A DNA stretch of 64,000 bases, taken from Sphagnum magellanicum (taxonomy: Eukaryota > Streptophyta > Sphagnopsida > Sphagnales > Sphagnaceae). Of the stretch, positions 33,302 through 44,398 are shown piece after piece. The DNA is taken from the NCBI GenBank assembly GCA_021904315.1, contig CM038915.1, positions 14,632,001-14,696,000 of the forward strand, read 5' to 3'. Every line of letters starts with the position of its first letter. Position 1 is the stretch's first letter. The translations under genes and the position numbers were made by a program. The notes beneath the pieces are model-generated. The model searched no databases, was not told where the DNA came from, and worked only from the letters and a program-made list of their open reading frames with translations.

Positions 33302-33720
33302 ATGAAGAGAATGGTCCGAGGGAGTAGGAAGTGGGTGGTATTCTTCAGTTCAAAAGGTCCAGACAAGAGGTCGGACAAGAGGGTGAGATGTGTGCTCCTC
33401 ATGCATGGCCCACGAATTTCAATGTGTTGTTTTGGCGTGAGATCAATGCAGCAGCGGAGGAGGGCATTGCACCTCAGTTTGCATTACACCTGCAATGCAA
33501 TGCAAACCAACATTCTGCGGGTGTAATGCCCTGCTGCCAGGCATTATGGAGTGTAAAAACCACAAGGCAGCTCCCCTCTCCCACCAGCCATCCGTGGCCG
33601 TGTAGAACATGTGATTTGTTTTGCAAAATGGAATGCCCACCACCACCCAGTGTTTTACAATGGGAATTAAGAGGCCTAATCGCCATGGGTCTTTCGCCCA
33701 CCCTTCCCTAAGATGGAGAA
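33302..33720 (+). other. GC-richer block with an unrecognised open frame and hairpin
   Basis: This block is distinctly more GC-rich than its surroundings and holds a 126-codon plus-strand open frame (33331-33711; ...FALHLQCNANQHSAGVMPCC...). I do not recognise the product. Opposite-strand frames are also open here. At its centre are an inverted repeat GCATTACACCTGC / GCGGGTGTAATGC (33481-33493 and 33517-33529, one mismatch) and an overlapping GTTTGCATT / AATGCAAAC pair. It may be transposon-derived rather than a gene. Confidence 0.25.
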
Positions 33721-36106
33721 CCTTATAGGCGGGTATTGGATTTTGTCCATAACTATTGATTCCAGTTTTCCAAAATGCTTAGCTTATTGGAGGAACTGCG
33801 CTGCTGGTTCCCATGCTTTTTTTGGGGGGAACCAATAGGAACCAAAGAAACTCAAAGAACCTAAGATATTCATGAAAGAACTGGTTTAAAAATCTGATTT
33901 TTTAAACATTTCGGGAACCATGGTTACTATATGCTGGAAACTGGTTCATTGGAATTGTTTTTTTTTTGGGAGAACCATGGTGCTGAACCCTGATAACCGC
34001 CCGGGTCTATTCCTGTCTCTAATAACCATGTAACATTCTTACCAGTGTTGGCCAGTTCTTCCATCTTAAGAGACCCCCCTCTGGTCTCGGTTTTCACATT
34101 TCAAATTTTGTTCCGAGGTTTTCCGTGTGTGTGTGTGTGTGTGGGTTTGAGCCCAGTTCTTCAAATTTCCAAATTAAAAATTCAATATTTGTTTCACTTT
34201 GAGCGGAATTTTTTGAAGTGAAACACACCGCCCCCCCCACCCCCACGACCTTCCGCCCCCCTTTTTGAGTGGAGAACTTTGCCAAGAGTTGCCATGAAAA
34301 GACATGAAGTAGCCCATTTTCAAACAAATTAGAGAATTTTGTTGAGAGTTGCCAGGAAAAAACATGAAGGAGGCCATTTTCAACGAATTAGAACATGGGT
34401 GGACCCGACTTTCATGCCATGTCTGTTTGTCACAAACGGCTGATCAATTGTCAAGTGTACCCACCTTCCCCATGTACAATACAAAAGAGGGTTTTGGTGT
34501 GGGAGTGGGGGAGGCTTTTGCTTCCGGTGTCATCATGAAAAATTGAAAAATACCATGAAGTTCTAGGGTGGGACACACCAGCTTGCAATGGTCTTTGGCT
34601 TTGCTAATGAGTTCGAACTTCGGTACACCCACATATACTCAACAGCCAGAAAGGAAGTTTGCTTGCTTATTGTTCACCTCTCATCTCTCTAGAAAACCCC
34701 CAACCCACTCATCCATCTCACCCTCAATTATCCATATTGTCTTCTACAAATAATGGAGCAAAAAAAACCTAACAAAAATACCCAAGAAAAAGAATGGATT
34801 AAAAAAAAACCCTAACAAAAACCCTCACATACATACTTGTAATTTGGGTTTAGGCAAGGAAACAAACAAAGTCCCTTTTTGGTACCTATCCGTGCACTTG
34901 ATCCATCGACCTAGTTTGTTGCCCTTATCCACTAACATATTATTATTCCCAACTTTCCAAATAGGTGAGTTCTAGGAATATATTATATAGTCAACTAGCA
35001 TGACAATGTGGTTGGTTCTTGGGTTCTAAAACTTACACATGGACCTTGCTTTCTTTCTTATTAGATTCCCAAACTTGAAACCTAGATGTTACTAGGTTTT
35101 GTTTGGTTTAGGTACTATTAATTGTTTGTCTGAGTTAGGCATAATGATAGTAATGCATTATTAGCACCAAATCCTTCTTTCTTTTTTTAAATTTGTGAAG
35201 TTTCTCATCATCCATCAACAGGACTTACCTAAATTTGGACTTACAAATTTAGGGTTCCTACTATAATTTGGTGACTTTGTTGGAACCTAATTCTTCAAAT
35301 ATGGCAAGTTTAGATATTTCTTTCCTCATAATGTGACAACTTTACCCCCCCCCTCAAAAGTGCCTTTTGCATGTTTCCTTATTTCTTTGGCTAGGTTGTG
35401 AAAAATTCAACCCAAAAACAAAACAACCTGATTAGCAATCCTAATTTCTAATAAGTGCCTTTTTGGAAAAATAATCATTTTTTGCACACAAAAGTGGGGA
35501 AATTCAAAATTTTAAGTGTTAATTTCACAAAATTAGCCAATTTTTTTTCGAAAAAATCATAAAATTTTCAATAATTTTTTTTGAAAAAAGAAACTCTAGT
35601 GTCTTTTTTTTCAAATTTGTGATAGGAGTGGCAATCATCCATAAGATGAATAAGCTAGATTTGGCAATGAGAAAATATGAAATTAGGAAATATCTCGCAT
35701 CCTTCTATATTTTTGCCTACCCATTGTTATAATTTAGGAAAAAATCCAGCAATTTTTATTAAAAATTTAATTTTCTTTCGAGATTTGGCTTAAAAAAAAA
35801 ACTCAAAATTCACTAAACTTTCACCAATTTGAAAATAATAAAGTGGCATTTGACAAAATTGTGCCCTAAAAAAAAACCCCAAGGACTAGTCCTAGTGGGC
35901 CATTATCTAATTAATACATTTAGAAAGGACATGAGAAGAGCTAGAAATAAAATGTAGATGAGAAACATCCATACCCCAACCAAAAAAGGTTGATTTAAAA
36001 AACAATAATAATAATAATATTATTATTATTATCCATGAAGCAAACGCGTGTCCCCACGTTCCCGATTTGCCACTACGTAAAAGAAATAACCTGAAGTAAA
36101 AGAAAT
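33721..36106. other. Intergenic with small repeats
   Basis: Contains a (GT)n microsatellite at 34125-34142, a two-copy tandem repeat of about 60 bp at 34264-34383 (GAGAAYTTTG, GAGAGTTGCCA, AACATGAAG, CCATTTTCAA), a degraded relative of the TAGCCAAATTTGGCTA element at 35628-35670 and a (AAT)n(ATT)n palindrome at 36005-36032. No gene supported. Confidence 0.5.
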
Positions 36107-36199
36107 CTCCTCGTCTCTCTCTCTCCTGCGACTGCGTCTCTCTCTCTCTTCTCTCTCTCTCTCTCTCTCTCGTCTCTCTGTCGCATCTCTCTCTCTCTC
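36107..36199 (+). promoter_or_regulatory. CT-rich tract in the NIPA promoter/leader region
   Basis: An interrupted (CT)n microsatellite on the sense strand, 680-770 bases upstream of the NIPA start codon. Long pyrimidine (CT) tracts are common around plant transcription starts and 5' leaders, so this probably marks the promoter or leader. A leader intron between here and 36877 is possible but not demonstrated. Confidence 0.5.
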
Positions 36200-36876
36200 G
36201 TACGCGGTTTTGATTGTGTGCGTTTGATGCTATTCAGTGAACATTTGGATTTGCCATTCGGGTGCCATTCATATCATCAATTCGTTGATGTTGTTGTTGT
36301 TGTTGCAATGTTGTTGTGGCATGTACTAGTCTTGGAGGATTTACCTGCTTCTTCTTCATTGCCCCCTTGTTGGGAACTCTTAGATCCCTGAGGTGATACA
36401 GATCTCTTTGTTGTTGTTTTTGTTGCTGTTGCTTGTTTGTTTTTTTTTTTGTTTGCTTGATTTTTGATTTTGGGTTTTGTTTGTTCTTTGCTGATTTGAG
36501 CACCTGGGTGGTGTTAGATCATCAGATTCAGCTTTGGATCACCACCAAAGGCAAGAAGGGTGAAGTGAGGAGGCACACGATGAGCTTGGTGCTTGCATCC
36601 TCCTCAGTTATGGATTTGAGGAAGTGGTGGAGATTGCCGTGATCTGGTTTGGATTTTATGAATTGAAAAAGGCGAGTCCACCGAGACTTTTGTGTGTGTG
36701 GGACGTGGGGAGTTTGGACTTTGGGGGGTTTCGGGTCGTATTTTGTGGCGAAAGAGGGATGGGAGAGGGGCAAGCAAGGTGGAAAAGAAGAGGAAGAACT
36801 TAGGGTTTGGGGGTGAGGGGAAGAAGGAAGGGTGGGGGGAAAACTGGGCCTGACAAGAGGGGGAGCACACGCATCT

Positions 36877-39774
36877 ATGTCAACCGACAACCAGAAGGGC
36901 TTGGCCCTGGCTGTCAGCTCCAGTCTCTTCATTGGTGCCAGCTTCATCATCAAGAAGAAAGGTCTCAAGCGTGCGGGTGCCACAGGGATTAGAGCAGGTA
37001 GGTGAGGAATGGTGTTTGTGGGCATGATGCCAGATTTTAGGGTTTCTGTCTCTAGGGGAAATCATGGAATGGGTAACAAGAGCTTCGAGGATGAGAGAGA
37101 GATTGATGATTTGCAGGGGTGACTGTGGGCACTGGCAGGAGTGGGAGGGTATTCGTACCTTTATGAGCCACTATGGTGGGCAGGCATGATCACCAGTAAG
37201 CTTCTTCTTCTTCTTCTACCAGGATGTGAAGAATTGGTTTCAGTACAGCTTTGCTGTGAGGTGATTTTGGTTTTCTGCTCTGTCAACTGCTGATGGGTGG
37301 GAGAGTGAAACTGGATGATGGCAGTGCTTGTCGGGGAGGTGGCCAACTTCACAGCATATGCATTTGCTCCAGCTGTTCTCGTTACGCCTCTTGGTGCACT
37401 GAGCATCATTGTGAGGTATGGTATAATGGATGTGGTTTTGGGGGATGGGGCAGTGCTACAAACTCAATTTGTGAAGCTTTACTTGACTTCATGAAGAGGG
37501 AATTTTTGCTAAGCATTTATATATCATGTATATATGGGGGGGGATCGTAACTGCAGTGCAGTCTTGGCACACATTGTGCTCAAAGAGCGATTGCATACAT
37601 TGGGTATTGTCGGCTGTGTGCTCTGCATTGTTGGCTCGACCACCATTGTGCTCCATGCACCGAAAGAGCAAACCATTGACTCTGTAGAAAAAGTTTGGGG
37701 TCTTGCAACTGAACCTGGTATGTCTTTCCATCCATTTTTCTTAACTAGGAGTTTTTCCATACACAGTAGTAAGATGCAGGCTATGTACAGTTAGCATGTA
37801 GGATGTGCAGTTATGAGATTCAAGAGGGTGTAAGAGATGTCAGATGTGTGTGCAAACCAAGATGTTGGCACAAAGTTTTTTTTGATGGAAAAGGCTGCAT
37901 GTTGTTTGGTGGATTTTGGAACAGCATTCTTATTGTACACAATGGCAGTCATTGCGTTGGTGTTGCTTCTCATTTTCCATTATGTGCCACAATGTGGCCA
38001 TACACATGTTCTGGTCTACATTGCAATCTGTTCTCTTATGGGCTCCCTATCGGTACCTATTCTGTGTCCTTTTTTGCTTCTCTCAATGATCAAGCTTTAG
38101 ATTGTCAAGACACAGTATTTAGTTCTCTGTTTTGTCAATTTTTAGTTATTTGTGTGTAATCATCCTGCTTCTTCTTTCCTTCCTTCTCACAGTTGAGATA
38201 TACCCTCCATCTACTCTTTCTGGTTTGTTGATTTGTTACAGCACGCACTGATTTGGATTGTTGTGTGGTGGCATGCACCCAAGGTGATGAGCGTCAAAGC
38301 ACTGGGAATTGCACTGAAGCTCACTTTCCAGGGACAGAATCAGCTGATTTACCCACAGACGTCTGTGTTTGCGATGGTTGTTGTCACCTGTGTTTTGACA
38401 CAGATGAATTATTTAAATAAGGTATACTTCTCTCCTTGAGGGACATTGCAATCTTGAGGCATTGCTGACAACTGGTGTATACTCTCCCTCTCTCCCTCTT
38501 GTTCTTTGTCTTTTTGCATTGGACTTTTTTTGAGGCAAATGTTCTGCAATGAACAGTGTACAGTTGCAAAATGGTGGGCACCTGTTGTTTTGATGTAGGC
38601 TCTGGACACGTTCAATACAGCTGTGGTTTCACCCATATACTATGTGATGTTTACATCACTTACAATTCTTGCCAGTGCCATTATGTTCAAGGTTTGGGAC
38701 CTGTGCAACCACAAGAATTTTTAAGTCTTTCTATCATATCATTTCGGGTTCCAGGCATTTTTGAAGTTTCTGTCATGTGGTTGAGTAAAAGAGGAAACCT
38801 GGATAAGAAACGAAGGCCCTTGATCACTAAGGAGAGAACAATTTTGTCTGATATGATGCAGGACTGGGACCAGCAGAGTGCATCACAAATAATAACAGAG
38901 CTCTGTGGGTTCGTTACCATTTTGTCGGGCACATTTTTGCTTCATGCAACAAAGGACATTGGTGATTCCTCGTCAACCATGGGTTCGCTCTATTTTACCT
39001 TTCGCACCCCAACTTTCCTGCTGTCATTGTCCATAGGTTTGTATCCAATGGGCAGTAATCTAGCCATCACAGGCCCAGGAATGTGTTTGTCATATCTTAA
39101 ACCCTTGCATTCCTGCATTTGGCTATTTCCAATAGTTTGATACACATGTTGGGGGTTTAACAAATGAATCACTCGCATCAAGGGAAAAAAAATGTACATG
39201 CAGTAATGGGGGCTGTTTAAACTGTAATTTACAGCTCCCGAACTGGACTCTACAGTAGTTGGTTGCGACTGGTTTGAAGCATTACGTTCCAAAGCATTCC
39301 ATTTGAAAGCGTTGACATTGGATGCACTCTCATGGGCAACGCCCATTTTTCGTTATCTTTCTGCGGGGAGGAGATCTGGTGATTTTTAGTGGCCCTTCTT
39401 TCCAATCTGTACAACGCACACAGCCAATCTGAGTGCCCTCCCTGTCGGGATGTGCTGAAAGAAAGGCTTTAGCTTGTTACAAAATGTAGAGGATTAGTAT
39501 CAGAAAAATACATGCCAATAGTTGGAATTGAAATGTGGCCCTTGTTGTATCTTCATTTGGAAAAATAGTTCATATGAACTCTGCTAGATCTCATTGTTGG
39601 GTGATCCTGATTGAGTGAGCATGTTGAATTTGTGTAGGTGGCTTATATGGTGGGCTACCAATTACAAGCATGCCCAATCGTTTATCAATGTCAGCACATG
39701 TGAAGCGACCAGAGGACACAATGGAGAATGAAGAAATCCCTCTTCGGCGAACAGACTCACTCCGGACACCTTGA
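36877..39774 (+). CDS. NIPA-type magnesium transporter (9 exons)
   Basis: Plus-strand exons: 36877-36997, 37139-37195, 37325-37415, 37557-37717, 37925-38052, 38284-38421, 38599-38691, 38862-38982 and 39638-39774. All introns are GT-AG and phases agree. The product is 348 residues, the usual length for plant NIPA (DUF803) proteins: multi-pass membrane proteins, probable Mg2+ transporters. It begins [20 protein letters not shown], ends [12 protein letters not shown], and is hydrophobic with short loops, as expected for about nine membrane helices. Family motifs in order: [15 protein letters not shown] (20-34), [29 protein letters not shown] (70-87), [62 protein letters not shown] and [16 protein letters not shown]. 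Exon 8 could instead end at 39036 (better donor, same phase), adding 18 residues. The start ATG matches the family N-terminus. No disabling change is seen. The substrate is inferred from the family. Confidence 0.93.
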
Positions 39775-41039
39775 CAACTTTTCAGTTTTCAATTATTGCA
39801 TTTGGGAAATCAATAGTAGAGGAGAGACTGCCAAGTCTTCCAAGTTGGCCAAGTTGAGCAAGTTGAGCAGTGCAGGGGGAGGGAGGGAGGGAGGAGGACA
39901 AAGATGGCACATCCAAAAGTGCATTGAGAGTAATGTATCGATTCTCTACTGAGCTTCTCATCAGGCAACAACAGAAAGAAGACAAAAGTGTAGAGTCAAT
40001 TCTTTCGGAGGCGCTCGCGCTGTTCTGATTACTTGTAATTACATGGATCCTATCAAATACCAGGTCTGAAACCGTTATGGTGGTGGTGCCAATATGAGAA
40101 CTTCCAAATTGTCTCACTCCCGCTGTCCCCATCCCTTTTTCTTCCTCCTATTGTTATTCTCCATTGTTGTTAGGCAGTAATGCTATTTTGAATCACAATT
40201 GCTGTAGACAATATTAGTTTATTTGCATTTCATTCACTTCTTTCTCTCGACCAATTGGTGATTGTTTAAAGAGCCATGTATCTAAAACTCTCAAGTGAAG
40301 CACCACCCATGGGGCCTTGGACAAGTCTGACCCTGCATTTTGGGAATTTTCCCCACCTGGGGGCTTTTACCCATTGTGATATACGACAAGTTGGTCCTGT
40401 GTTTTAGGAATGTTACATTCTTGGGCGATTCTTTTGAATTTTTAAAGAAATGTCAGTTTTGGTTCATTAAATATTTCAGAATCAAAGAATTGCCAGTTCT
40501 GAAGAAAATTCAGAATGAAACAGTTCAGATCACCATGTGCCCCTGCCCTAGGGTGCTGACACGATCCTTGATCCAGGAGGGAGCACGAAATTGTACCATG
40601 TTACTTGCCCTCAATTCCCACAATGAAACCTCTCCAAGGTTGTTATGATTAGGTTTTAGCCTTTAGGCCTGTGCATGTCAAGTTGTTCATCAAACATCAA
40701 GCTTGCCTTACTTGTACATGACAAATGGAAGATGGTTTCAATGGCCTTTTCAAACCCTTGAATGAATGTATGCCCATTACAGGTGTGTGTTAGAAAATGA
40801 ATTCATTTGTTGTCAGTTAGAAAGAAATGAAATTTTAAACGATGTTGAATTGAACTAATTAAAAATCTATTAATCAATGTAGAGGAAAGCCTTTAACTAA
40901 TCTTATTTAGCTTTAAATTGAAAAGGAGAAGAAAACAGCAAAGAAAATGAACATGATCATATTATCAAACAACATACAAATCCAAGAAAATGAATCAAAC
41001 TAGTTTTCTTGGTTAAGAAATTTAGATTTTATTTGTTTA
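39775..41039. other. NIPA 3' flank and intergenic DNA
   Basis: The first few hundred bases are probably the NIPA 3' untranslated region, including a purine-rich GGGAGGGAGGGAGG stretch at about 39879-39896. The minus-strand open frame over 39782-40132 is antisense to this and is not supported. The rest is unremarkable. Confidence 0.4.
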
Positions 41040-41560
41040 TCAAAGCACAAAAGGATATAAATAAATAAATAAATAAAACTCAAGTACTTGCACTAATCCC
41101 AACCACAAATCCCAAAATTGAATTGCAAAAAAATTGAATTTCTAGATATTGGCTATCCCTAGAAATCCTAGAAATAAGAAAATTTTAGAAAAATAGTGGA
41201 GAAGCATATAAATAAATAAATAAAAATCAGGTATTTGTATGCTAAATGTTCTATCAATTCATCCCAACCATACACCCAAAATTGAATTAACAAAAAGTGG
41301 ATATCTCTAGATCCTGGCTTTCACTAGATAACATTGGGAATTAATTTTTTTCAAAAAATTTTAATCCAAGAAAATGGGAACCTAGTTGGATAAGAACACA
41401 CTAGATTTATATTTACTTATTTAAGCACAAACTATAAACTAAGTAAAGAGTATAAATAAAATTCAGATATTTGCATGCTAAATGCTCTACCATCTCATCC
41501 CAATTACCCATCCAAAATTGGATTGCAAAAACAGTGGATTTCTAGATATTGGTTAATATC
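41040..41560 (-). mobile_element. tRNA-Ala-like SINE-type repeats, about three copies
   Basis: On the minus strand three diverged copies each contain TTTTGGG...TTGGGATG, then a tRNA-like segment, then a TTTTATTTATTTATTTATAT tail. The best copy (around 41500-41464) reads GGGATGAGATGGTAGAGC followed by TTTAGCATGC, closely resembling the acceptor/D-arm and anticodon arm of tRNA-Ala(AGC), such as the real gene at 48335-48407. Copy anchors (CCCAAYY...CAAAATTGRATT on the plus strand) are at 41098, 41263 and 41498. No B box is visible. Confidence 0.5.
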
Positions 41561-42199
41561 TAGAACTGGGCAAAGAAGTGGTGAACTCTTATTAGTGTGA
41601 TTTTAAATTCCTAATTCAATTCAGGAAGTATTTGTTCTGGCCAAAAGGAGGGAATGTAATCACTCACTATTTCAATGCCCAATATGGCACATGAGAGATG
41701 GCCATCCACCAAGCAGACTACACTAGTGCTAAGAATGAATGGGTTTTCTTTTACCACGTTTCTAGTGCTGGCAGCAGCAAGCACTTGATTGCATCCATCT
41801 GGATGTTCAAAAACAACTTCTCCACGTCTTGCAACTCTAATTGACAAGATAAGTTTTGGGCACCAAAGTGCCATTTATCATCATGCACCTTCTTCCTTTG
41901 GAATTACGACATTATTCACAAGATGGTGAAGCTTGGGTTGAGGGAAACCTCCTTTATGTACTGCTTATGCCTAGGTTTCTTGTTGTTTTGCAGGAACCTC
42001 ATAGACCCAAAACACCATGACAGATGGAAGAGGGAGAAGGTAAGGAGGAAAATAAGACAAAAAGGAAGCGCAATTATATATCCCCAAAATATATTTCACA
42101 ACTGTTTGCTGATCTTTCATGTTTTGCATTGGAAACCTCTTAAACAAAAATGCGTGAATTTATCAGTTTGTACATAATTGCAGTTTTGCTAATAGTGAT
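41561..42199. other. Intergenic, nothing recognised
   Basis: Short open frames on both strands (41611-41874, 41923-42177) without recognisable similarity. Confidence 0.45.
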
Positions 42200-42590
42200 A
42201 TCCGTAAAGTCAGGAAAAGACAGGGTGAGTACCCCGAATTTGGTCATACACAGGGTGAGATTCAAAAAAAACCTGCAAAAAAGTACATTAGCATTCAAGG
42301 GGGGGTGAAACTCAGAAAACCATCAATTTTGATGGTTTTCTGAGTTTCACTCTGTCTTTCTTTTTTCCTGAGCCCCTCCTCGGCTGCTACATAGATTTTC
42401 ACTGCTCCTACCTGTACAGCTACTATAATTCCTCTCGAACCTTGTGCATTAAATGCTGAGATTCAGCACTTCGCACTGAGTTTCAGCATTTCATACTGAG
42501 GTTTCCTTACTTTACGGATACCACTAAAAGAGGGGTTAGGGGGTGAAAGACAGGGTGAACACAAGGTGAAGACAGGGTGACTTTACGGAT
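42200..42590. mobile_element. Complete 391-bp MITE with 13-bp terminal inverted repeats
   Basis: The ends are perfect 13-bp inverted repeats ATCCGTAAAGTCA (42200-42212) and TGACTTTACGGAT (42578-42590). Near each end GACAGGGTGA-type direct repeats occur. The middle (42305-42350) is a perfect 46-bp palindrome. There is no coding frame, so it must depend on a transposase from elsewhere. A truncated relative lies at 24070-24372. Superfamily is uncertain: if the outer AT belongs to the target, the target duplication would be short. Confidence 0.85.
42305..42350. repeat. Perfect 46-bp palindrome inside the MITE
   Basis: Two 22-bp arms, GTGAAACTCAG... and ...CTGAGTTTCAC, are exact inverted complements separated by only 2 bases. 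The corresponding part of the other copy (about 24288-24325) is no longer palindromic. Confidence 0.95.
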
Positions 42591-42599
42591 TTCTTTAAT

Positions 42600-43383
42600 G
42601 TGCGACTTTAGTTTGAACATAACCTGCATTTGGATCTCTCAATCCCAACCATCATGGGTGATTTTTTCAAGCACAAATTGCAGTTTTCCACTTGAATCTC
42701 TCAAACCCAAACGAGTGGATTCTAGTGAGTTTGAACAGAATTGCAGTTTTCCATTTGAATCTCTCAAAAACCTAAACGCTCTCAGTGATTTCTTAGTTTG
42801 AACACAAATTGGAGTTTTGCATTTGGGATCTCTCAATCCCAAGTCAGGGATTCTTTGTTTGAAAGAAAATGGCAGTAAATTGCACTGGAAATTATATCCC
42901 AAACCCCAAATCAATGAAATTTTTAGTTTGAACAGAAATAATTGCAGTAAATTGCATTTGGAATCATCTCTCTAATCTCGAATCAATGAAGTTTTAGATT
43001 GAACAGAAATAATTGCAGTAAATTGCACTTAGAATCATCTCTCTAATCCCGAATCAATGAATTTTTAGATTGAACAGAAATAATTGCAGTAAATTGCACT
43101 TAGAATCATCTCTCTAATCCCGAATCAATGAATTTTTAGATTGAACAGAAATAATTGCAGTAAATTGCACTTAGAATCATCTCTCTAATCCCGAATCAAT
43201 GAATTTTTAGATTGAACAGAAATAATTGCAGGAAATTGCACTTAGAATCATCTCCCTAATCCCGAATCAATGAATTTTTAGATTGAACAGAAATAATTGC
43301 AGTAAATTGCGTTTGCAATCATCTCTCTAATCCCGTATCAATGAATTTTTAGATTGAACAGAAATAATTCTTGCAGTAAATAA
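42600..43383. repeat. 71-bp tandem array, diverged to homogeneous from left to right
   Basis: Units start with GTTTGAAC or GATTGAAC at 42611, 42729 (with a variant between), 42796, 42857, 42925, 42997, 43068, 43139, 43210, 43281 and 43352. The spacing is irregular (61-72 bp) on the left but exactly 71 bp for the last five steps. The unit contains AGAAATAATTGCAGTAAATT, GCACTTAGAATCATCTC, TCTAATCCCGAATCAATGAA. The array starts about 10 bp after the MITE and ends about 175 bp from the 3' end of the dirigent gene. Confidence 0.92.
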
Positions 43384-43557
43384 TAATACATACATGTCTT
43401 AAAACTACAAGAGTTCTGGAGAAGAATTATGTGCAAGAAATCCATAATTTCTTCATGCAACCCAAGAGATGGGAAAAATCACATCTAACGAAGAAGTTCA
43501 AAGAAGAAGACTGTTTTGCGAAGAAATCAGCCAGGACCCAAGCAAGAGCGATCATAT

Positions 43558-44091
43558 CTACTTGCCAACGACGAGGGTCCATTGCTGGGTGTTGGTTTGC
43601 GCACCATTTGTGCCAAATAGTTTTTGTGCCACGGTATGAACAATGGCGTACCCTGTCTGGCCCTCGAAGAATCCCGTGCCTGCAACCACGGCCAGTGCCC
43701 TGTCGTTTGTAGAATTGAATGAGGTTCGTTGACCCAAAACCTCGTACGTGGTTTCCACCAAATCTCCGGGAAAGTCGATGATGATAGTGGCCTCAATGCG
43801 ATACTTGATGCCTCCGTCCAGGATGTACTGTCCCTCGAACTTCCCCAGCGGAGCCGAGTTAGGGTCAGCAGTTTTGGTGATGACGGTGTCTGTAACGAGG
43901 ATCGCACCCTTCTGTAGCTTTGTGAGGTCACCTCCGGGTCCTGCTACAATCGTGGCTGTGGCGTTGGGCACTAAAATGGAGTCATGGACGAAGAACGTCA
44001 CGTTGTGAGTTTTGAATGCACTTGCTCCACTGATATTGCAGCAGATCAGCAAAACACCTACAGCCATCAACAACATCGCTGTCTTCGCCAT
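43558..44091 (-). CDS. Dirigent family protein (secreted, single exon)
   Basis: A 177-residue intronless frame on the minus strand. The ATG at 44091 is chosen because it opens directly into a signal peptide (MAKTAMLLMAVGVLLICCN, cleavage likely after ASA at about residue 25). The only in-frame extension upstream has no ATG start. The dirigent domain fills residues 28-176: VTFFVHDS with the conserved His-Asp near 36-37, GAILVTDTVIT, GKFEGQYILDGG, VETTYEVLGQR, VVAGTGFFEGQTGYAIVHTV. N-glycosylation sequons are visible at about Asn30 and Asn43, with another (NST) near residue 130. Dirigent proteins are apoplastic beta-barrels that steer stereospecific coupling of phenoxy radicals in lignan and related pathways or act in wall and defence chemistry. 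The exact substrate cannot be read from sequence. The gene looks intact. Confidence 0.93.
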   Translation of the reverse strand: MAKTAMLLMAVGVLLICCNISGASAFKTHNVTFFVHDSILVPNATATIVAGPGGDLTKLQKGAILVTDTVITKTADPNSAPLGKFEGQYILDGGIKYRIEATIIIDFPGDLVETTYEVLGQRTSFNSTNDRALAVVAGTGFFEGQTGYAIVHTVAQKLFGTNGAQTNTQQWTLVVGK

Positions 44092-44249
44092 GCCTACAGT
44101 CAACTTCCAAAGCTGTCCAATCAGTACAAAAGAATTTTAGAATCGGCAAGTTTCCTTGGATATAATAATAGTGTAGGTTACAGCTCTGACAATACAGGAT
44201 TCTGAAGCAGGAGCAGCAGCTAGAAGTTTTGGAAGTTTTAGAGATTGAA

Positions 44250-44292
44250 TCATGCAAAGGTCACGGGTACAATTGAAGAGGAGTATTTAAGT
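44250..44292 (-). promoter_or_regulatory. Possible dirigent core promoter
   Basis: On the minus strand CTTAAATACTC (about 44291-44281) is TATA-like, some 190 bases upstream of the dirigent ATG, followed by a CT/CAA-rich leader. A second candidate (TATATAATATAAAA) lies further out near 44595-44610. Neither is proven. Confidence 0.3.
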
Positions 44293-44398
44293 TGCCAAAG
44301 ACGATGAAGTTGAGAGCAAGATGTGAAGCTGAAAATGAGAGCAATCTGTCTCTGGAGACAGTGCAGTTGTGCCAGAGCGCGAGAGATGAGCGTGGAAC

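Noticed and set aside
36528-37025. 165-codon minus-strand open frame
   Set aside because: Antisense to NIPA exon 1 and its leader. Its Pro/Ser-rich text reflects the G-rich leader.
39782-40132. 116-codon minus-strand open frame
   Set aside because: Antisense to the probable NIPA 3' untranslated region, with low-complexity content and no recognisable domain.
42600-43383. CRISPR-like array
   Set aside because: The 71-bp units are directly adjacent with no unique spacers, and the genome is a plant's. It is an ordinary tandem array.
43527-43931. 134-codon minus-strand open frame
   Set aside because: Overlaps the dirigent gene in another frame and has no similarity.
44092-44103. Four-codon N-terminal extension of the dirigent frame
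   Set aside because: The upstream codon is TTG, not ATG. The ATG at 44091 opens directly into a good signal peptide.
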